Positions 60,266-64,000 of a stretch of 64,000 nucleotides of DNA are shown here, piece by piece (positions within the stretch are counted from its first letter, which is position 1; every line of letters starts with the position of its first letter). The notes below the pieces were generated by a model. It saw only the letters and a list, made by a program, of their open reading frames with translations. It was not told where the DNA came from and did not search any database. The position numbers and the translations under genes were made by a program. This DNA is from Promicromonospora umidemergens (GTDB lineage: Bacteria; Actinomycetota; Actinomycetes; Actinomycetales; Cellulomonadaceae), in assembly GCF_024171995.1 (NCBI RefSeq), contig NZ_JAMTCT010000004.1:340153-404152 (forward strand), read 5' to 3'.

Positions 60266-61279
60266 ATGCTCGCCACCAGCACAGGTACTTCCTCTGCCGT
60301 GACCTCTGTCGCCACTCCCACCATGTGGCTCGTCACCATCCTCGCCGTCCTCGCTCTGCTCGCGATGGACTTCCTCATCACCAGACGCCCGCACGAGGTG
60401 TCGATGCGTGAGGCCCTGGGCTGGAGCGCCTTCTACGTCGCCCTCCCGCTCGCCTTCGGCGGGTGGATCTGGGCCGGCTTCGGCTCGAGCACGGGCGTGC
60501 AGTACCTCACCGGGTACCTCGTCGAGAAGTCGTTGTCGGTCGACAACCTCTTCGTGTTCATGCTCCTGCTCACCGCCTTCGCGGTGCCGCCAGCGCTGCA
60601 GCAGCGCGTCCTCCTGCTCGGCATCGTCGGAGCCCTGGTCCTCCGCGGGATCTTCATCGCGCTCGGGGCAGCGGTCCTGGCCAACCTCAGCTGGGCGTTC
60701 CTCCTCTTCGGTGCGATCCTCCTCGCCACGGCGGTCAAGATCCTCGTCGACCAGCTCCGCGGCGGCGCGCACGACGTCGACGTCTCCGAGATGCGCTCGG
60801 TCCGCCTGATCCGCCGCTTCATGCCCGTCACGGAGGACTATCGCGGCCCCCGGCTCTCGGTCCGCGAGAACGGGCGGCGCATGCTCACCCCGCTGGCGGT
60901 CGTGGTGGTGGCCATCTTCGCCACCGACGTCGTCTTCGCGGTGGACTCGGTGCCCGCCGTCTACGGCATCACCAGCGACCCGTACCTCGTGTTCGCGACC
61001 AACGCCTTCGCCCTGCTCGGCCTGCGCGCCCTGTACTTCGTGCTCCAGGGCGCCCTGAGCAAGCTGGTCCACCTCGGGTACGGGCTCGCGACGATCCTGG
61101 CGTTCATCGGCGTCAAGCTCGTGCTGCACTGGGCCCACGGGATCTGGGCGAGCGTCCCCGAGATCCCGACCCTCGCGTCGCTCGGCGTGATCCTCGCCGT
61201 CCTCGCCACGGTGACCGTGACCAGCCTCTACGCCACCCGCGATCGTACGCAGGACGATCGGCTGCTTCGCCGGGACTAG
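60266..61279 (+). CDS. TerC/Alx-family membrane protein (likely Mn2+ exporter)
   Basis: A 337-residue membrane protein with about eight hydrophobic segments. The family blocks EKSLSVDNLFVFMLLLTAF, FATDVVFAVDSVPAVYGIT (metal-site aspartates) and TNAFALLGLRALYFVLQG are clear. Alx/TerC proteins move manganese out or supply exported metalloenzymes. The Mn2+ riboswitch in front supports this. The ATG at 60266 has ACGGAG upstream; an earlier ATG at 60221 would lie inside the riboswitch and is rejected. The 3' end overlaps the convergent SMR gene. Confidence 0.92.
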   Translation: MLATSTGTSSAVTSVATPTMWLVTILAVLALLAMDFLITRRPHEVSMREALGWSAFYVALPLAFGGWIWAGFGSSTGVQYLTGYLVEKSLSVDNLFVFMLLLTAFAVPPALQQRVLLLGIVGALVLRGIFIALGAAVLANLSWAFLLFGAILLATAVKILVDQLRGGAHDVDVSEMRSVRLIRRFMPVTEDYRGPRLSVRENGRRMLTPLAVVVVAIFATDVVFAVDSVPAVYGITSDPYLVFATNAFALLGLRALYFVLQGALSKLVHLGYGLATILAFIGVKLVLHWAHGIWASVPEIPTLASLGVILAVLATVTVTSLYATRDRTQDDRLLRRD

Positions 61280-61596
61280 TGGGCGGCGCCGGTCTCGATG
61301 AGCAGGACGCCCCCCACGATGAGGATGATGCCCAGCCCCATGAGCCCGGTGAGCGGTTCCCCGAACAGGATCTTGCTCAGGACGGCGGTGAGGGCGACGC
61401 CCGCGGCGGCCCAGATCCCGTAGGCGACGCCGAGGGGCATCCCGTTGGCGAGGGTCTGGACGAGCATCGTGAACGCGACGAGGTAGCCGACGCCGACGCC
61501 GATGAACCAGACCTTCCTCCCTGTGGAGGCCACCCGGAGCGCGAGCGTGGCGGAGACCTCGAAGAGGATCGCGCCGGTCAGGAACAGCCAGGCCAT
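61276..61596 (-). CDS. SMR-family efflux protein, second of a pair
   Basis: A 106-residue four-helix small multidrug resistance protein. The essential glutamate of helix 1 is in LFEVSATLALRVA, and helices 3-4 show VAYGIWAAAGVAL. It starts as TGATG over the stop of the first SMR gene. Paired SMR genes usually form heterodimers such as EbrAB or YkkCD exporting cationic compounds or guanidinium. Confidence 0.91.
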   Translation of the reverse strand: MAWLFLTGAILFEVSATLALRVASTGRKVWFIGVGVGYLVAFTMLVQTLANGMPLGVAYGIWAAAGVALTAVLSKILFGEPLTGLMGLGIILIVGGVLLIETGAAH

Positions 61597-61955
61597 CAGG
61601 CCACCTCTTCGGTCTCGTGCGCTCGTTGTGCGCCGAGCTCGACGCACAGGACGCCGCCGATCACGAGCACGATGCCGACGGCCATCAGGAGGGTGATGGG
61701 CTCGGCGAAGAGGACCATCGACATGAGCGCGGTGAGCGCGACCCCCGCGGCACCCCAGATGCCGTAGGCGACCCCGAGCGCCATCCCGGCCCGCAGGACG
61801 AAGGTGAGGCACACGAACGAGCCGAGGTAGCCGGCGACCACCACCGCGTACAGCGCCGGGGTCTCCAGTGCCGCCTTCATCGACAGGGTCGCGGTCACCT
61901 CCAGGAGGATGGCTCCGGCCAGATACAGCCACCTCCTGGTGGTCTGCTTCGTCAT
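61596..61955 (-). CDS. SMR-family efflux protein, first of a pair
   Basis: A 119-residue four-helix protein with the helix-1 glutamate in LLEVTATLSMKAA and VAYGIWGAAGVALTA later. AAGGAG lies 7 bases before the ATG. It forms a coupled pair with the next gene, and the two probably act as one antiparallel heterodimer. No riboswitch for guanidine was seen in the 88-bp upstream region. Confidence 0.91.
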   Translation of the reverse strand: MTKQTTRRWLYLAGAILLEVTATLSMKAALETPALYAVVVAGYLGSFVCLTFVLRAGMALGVAYGIWGAAGVALTALMSMVLFAEPITLLMAVGIVLVIGGVLCVELGAQRAHETEEVA

Positions 61956-62043
61956 GGTCGGCTCCTTTCGTCGGTCAGGCGTGGGCCGACGGCGAGGCTC
62001 GCCGCCCTCCCCTCGGCTGCGGAGGCCCGGCCTCGCACGGGCT

Positions 62044-62508
62044 TCAGTCGTGCGCGGCCCCGCCGGCGGCCTCCGGACGAACGGCGGCGTCACCGACGAG
62101 CGTGGCAAGCTGCCGCTCGAGAGCCGCGAGCTCCTCGGCGCCGATACGGCGCGCCCAGCCGTCGCGGAGGGCGTCGAAGGCCGCTTCACCCTGCCGCATG
62201 ACCTCCCAGCCGAGCGGAGTGACCTCGATCCGCTTGCGCCGCGCGTCGTGCGGGTCGACGCCGCGCTGGACATAGCCACGTTCCAGCAGCACCGCGATGG
62301 TCTTCGCGGCGGCCTGCTTCGAGACCGCCAGACGGCGGCCGAGCTCCGACGCGCTGTTCGCCCCGGACGCGATCGCCCGCATGGCGAAGTCGTGGACGGG
62401 GCGGACATCGTCGTGGCCGCGCGCCGCCAGCTCGGCGCCCGCCGACTCCACGAGGGACCGGTAGCCACCCAGAAGCAGCAGAGCGAGATCAGCGCCCGAG
62501 CGAGACAT
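62044..62508 (-). CDS. MarR-family transcriptional regulator
   Basis: A 154-residue winged-helix repressor. The DNA-binding part reads ASELGRRLAVSKQAAAKTIAVLLERGYV and the wing DPHDARRKRIEVTPLG. Two palindromic sites lie between it and the divergent hydrolase gene, so it most likely represses both itself and that gene until an effector binds. It could also affect the SMR genes behind it in the same direction, 88 bp downstream. Confidence 0.9.
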   Translation of the reverse strand: MSRSGADLALLLLGGYRSLVESAGAELAARGHDDVRPVHDFAMRAIASGANSASELGRRLAVSKQAAAKTIAVLLERGYVQRGVDPHDARRKRIEVTPLGWEVMRQGEAAFDALRDGWARRIGAEELAALERQLATLVGDAAVRPEAAGGAAHD

Positions 62509-62534
62509 GGGCCCAGGATACGGCCCTTGCTTTC

Positions 62535-62575
62535 GACAACCTGATTGTCTAGTCTGAATAGACAACCCAGTTGTC
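62535..62575. promoter_or_regulatory. Two MarR operator palindromes
   Basis: GACAACCTGATTGTC (62535-62549) and GACAACCCAGTTGTC (62561-62575) are inverted repeats with the same GACAA/TTGTC arms, centres 26 bp apart. They fill the divergent promoter region between the MarR gene and the hydrolase, the expected place for its binding sites. Confidence 0.75.
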
Positions 62576-62589
62576 CACAAGGAGTCATC

Positions 62590-63474
62590 GTGACCACCAC
62601 CATCCCCAGCCGAACCGTCGACGACGTCGCTCATCACGTGATCCAGCTCGGTGACACAGAGCTGCACTACGTGTCCGCCGGCACGTCAGGGTCGCCGGTC
62701 CTGCTCGTCCACGGCTTCCCCGAGACCTGGTGGACGTTCCACCGGCTGCTCCCCCACCTCGCAGCCGACCACCGCGTCTTCGCCGTCGACCTGCGCGGCT
62801 TCGGCGACTCGAGCCCGGCCGGCGCCGATCACGGCAGCGCCGCGGCGGCGGACGACCTGCACCAGCTGATCGCGCACCTCGACGTCGGGCCCGTGCACGT
62901 CGCGGCGCAGGACATCGCCGGCGGCACGGTGCTACGCCTGGTCACGACACACCCGCAGGACGTCCTCAGCCTGACCGCCATCGAGATGGGCCTGGCCGGC
63001 TTCGGCCTGGAGGCCCTGGCGGACGTCACCCGCGGCGGCTCCTGGCACATCGGCGCCCTCGCGGCTCCCGGCGTGCCGGACCTGCTGCTCGCCGGCCGGG
63101 AGCTGGCGTTCCTCGAAGCGACCTTCCGGGCGATGACCGCAGCGCCGGGAGCCGTCACGGACGAGGACCTGGAGGAGTTCGCCCGCACCTATGCGCGCCC
63201 CGGCGCCTGGCACGGCGCGGCGGGCCTCTACCGTTCGATGCTCACGGAGGGCCAGGAGCTGCGCGAGCTCACGGCCGAGCGTCCGATCGCGGTGCCGGTG
63301 CTCGCGGTGGGTGCGGGCGGCGGATCGTTCACCGCGGACACTCTCTCGCGCGTCGCCGGGGCACCCATCGCGACGGCGCGGCTCGACGGCGTCGGCCACT
63401 ACGCCGCACTGGAGGCACCTGCGGAGCTCGCCGCCGCGATGCTCGGTTTCCTGGGGGACGTGGACGCGGGCTGA
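62590..63474 (+). CDS. Alpha/beta hydrolase (epoxide hydrolase/dehalogenase-like)
   Basis: A 294-residue cytoplasmic hydrolase. Landmarks are [18 protein letters not shown] (HGxP oxyanion hole), the nucleophile region [16 protein letters not shown], where aspartate sits as in epoxide hydrolases, and a final histidine in [11 protein letters not shown]. The GTG start has AAGGAG 6 bases upstream. It is divergent from a MarR repressor with two operators between them, so it is probably induced by its substrate or a related compound. It resembles the lipoprotein hydrolase at 37886-38944. Confidence 0.88.
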   Translation: MTTTIPSRTVDDVAHHVIQLGDTELHYVSAGTSGSPVLLVHGFPETWWTFHRLLPHLAADHRVFAVDLRGFGDSSPAGADHGSAAAADDLHQLIAHLDVGPVHVAAQDIAGGTVLRLVTTHPQDVLSLTAIEMGLAGFGLEALADVTRGGSWHIGALAAPGVPDLLLAGRELAFLEATFRAMTAAPGAVTDEDLEEFARTYARPGAWHGAAGLYRSMLTEGQELRELTAERPIAVPVLAVGAGGGSFTADTLSRVAGAPIATARLDGVGHYAALEAPAELAAAMLGFLGDVDAG

Positions 63475-63500
63475 CCGCACGCGGACGGCACTGGTGTGTT

Positions 63501-63556
63501 CGGCAGTACGTCAGGTAGTCGGCATTCCGAGCGACCGACCGCCTGACGTTCTGCCG
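63501..63556. terminator. Inverted repeat between convergent genes
   Basis: CGGCAGTACGTCAGG (63501-63515) pairs with CCTGACGTTCTGCCG (63542-63556) with one mismatch and a 26-base loop. An overlapping 8-bp AGTCGGCA/TGCCGACT pairing is an alternative fold. It probably ends both converging transcripts. Confidence 0.55.
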
Positions 63557-63588
63557 ACTACGCACCGCAGCCGGCCGCCCGGCCCAGG

Positions 63589-64000
63589 TCACGTCAGGTG
63601 GTCGTGGTCGCCTCGCGTCCAAGCCGCGTGGCGGTTCGCTGAGCGTTGCACCACCTGGCGGGCGTCGGTCGGGATGACGCCGTCGAAGTTGTTGTAGAGC
63701 CGGTCGAACTCGAACCGGCTCACGTGGTGGGCGACCCGCTGGACCACCGCCCCCGAGAGCGGGATCCGGTTGGGGTAGCTGCGCATGAACGACACCGACG
63801 TGCGGTCCGGGTTGGCGAAGATCGTGTCGCCGCTGAGCAGCACGCCCTTGCCCGACGCGCCGGACGCCCAGTGCGCCACGCAGGAGCCCGGGAAGTGACC
63901 GCCGGGCTGGCTCAGCGTGACACCCGGCAGGATCTCGCGGTCGCCCCGCCACAGCTCGACGGCGTCGTCGGACCGGGCCAGCCAGTGCGCGTCGGCCTCG
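63589..64000 (-). CDS. Metallo-beta-lactamase-fold hydrolase (5'-truncated)
   Basis: The last 136 codons of a gene that enters from the right edge. The frame is open to the window end and includes PGGHFPGSCVAHW and VLLSGDTIFANP, the second metal-histidine and aspartate motifs of the metallo-beta-lactamase fold. The upstream HxHxDH motif would be outside the window. The substrate and full length cannot be told. It converges with the alpha/beta hydrolase. Confidence 0.8.
   Translation of the reverse strand, partial: EADAHWLARSDDAVELWRGDREILPGVTLSQPGGHFPGSCVAHWASGASGKGVLLSGDTIFANPDRTSVSFMRSYPNRIPLSGAVVQRVAHHVSRFEFDRLYNNFDGVIPTDARQVVQRSANRHAAWTRGDHDHLT

Overview
The window is very GC-rich (about 72% by eye) with heavy third-position G/C, many GTG starts, one likely TTG start, and tight ATGA/GTGA/TGATG gene overlaps. 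With an F420-cofactor gene (FO synthase) at the left edge, an ECF41 sigma factor, a c-di-AMP riboswitch in front of an NlpC/P60 cell-wall hydrolase and an actinobacterial-type Tad pilus locus, this points to a chromosome segment of a high-GC Gram-positive actinomycete. Micrococcales (Promicromonosporaceae/Cellulomonadaceae-like) is my best guess; this is inference from gene content, not an identification. I found no rRNA, tRNA, CRISPR array, insertion sequence or prophage.

Left part (1-10.1 kb): the end of FO synthase, translationally coupled to a Baeyer-Villiger-type flavin monooxygenase. Opposing it are a serine hydrolase with a membrane tail and a histidine kinase/response regulator pair (one operon), then a short-chain dehydrogenase, a NiCoT nickel/cobalt permease and a PucR-type regulator. 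A long mirror-symmetric repeat array (10164-10448) follows. From 10.5 to 22.8 kb lies an eight-gene minus-strand operon: S12-type serine hydrolase, peptide ABC transporter (lipoprotein, two permeases, two ATPases, one permease fused to an ATPase), a prolyl-oligopeptidase/S12 fusion, a GNAT acyltransferase and an N-succinylamino-acid-racemase-like enolase. Read together these look like uptake and digestion of peptides and conversion of D- to L-amino acids.

Middle (22.9-39 kb): an ECF41 sigma factor divergent from a BBE-type FAD oxidoreductase, with matching promoters in both directions; a c-di-AMP riboswitch plus NlpC/P60 protein; an NCS1 permease with a cysteine hydrolase; a four-carbon sugar-acid operon (GntP permease, DUF1537 kinase, PdxA2, DeoR regulator) ending in a shared two-way terminator; an SMP-30 lactonase; a GT1 glycosyltransferase; a PAF-acetylhydrolase-like lipase; and a MerR regulator divergent from a lipoprotein alpha/beta hydrolase.

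Right part (39-60 kb) is the most distinctive: a Tad/Flp pilus locus. A sigma factor fused to its own zinc-finger anti-sigma domain and membrane anchor sits at one end. The minus-strand operon contains an unknown zinc-ribbon protein, CpaB, a CpaE ATPase fused to a TadE pseudopilin, TadE, TadA, TadB, TadC, a two-component pair, Flp pilin, an OmpA-domain lipoprotein and a TadG-like protein. Beyond it lie three tandem paralogues of about 694, 695 and 831 residues. Each begins with the same prepilin-type leader and helix as the Flp pilin, followed by a large cysteine-rich ectodomain, which suggests a family of giant pilus-associated or surface proteins. No prepilin peptidase was seen in the window.

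Right edge (59.8-64 kb): CsbD stress protein, a TerC/Alx membrane protein behind a yybP-ykoY (Mn2+) riboswitch, a pair of SMR efflux proteins, a MarR regulator divergent from an alpha/beta hydrolase with two operator palindromes between them, and a truncated metallo-beta-lactamase-fold hydrolase.
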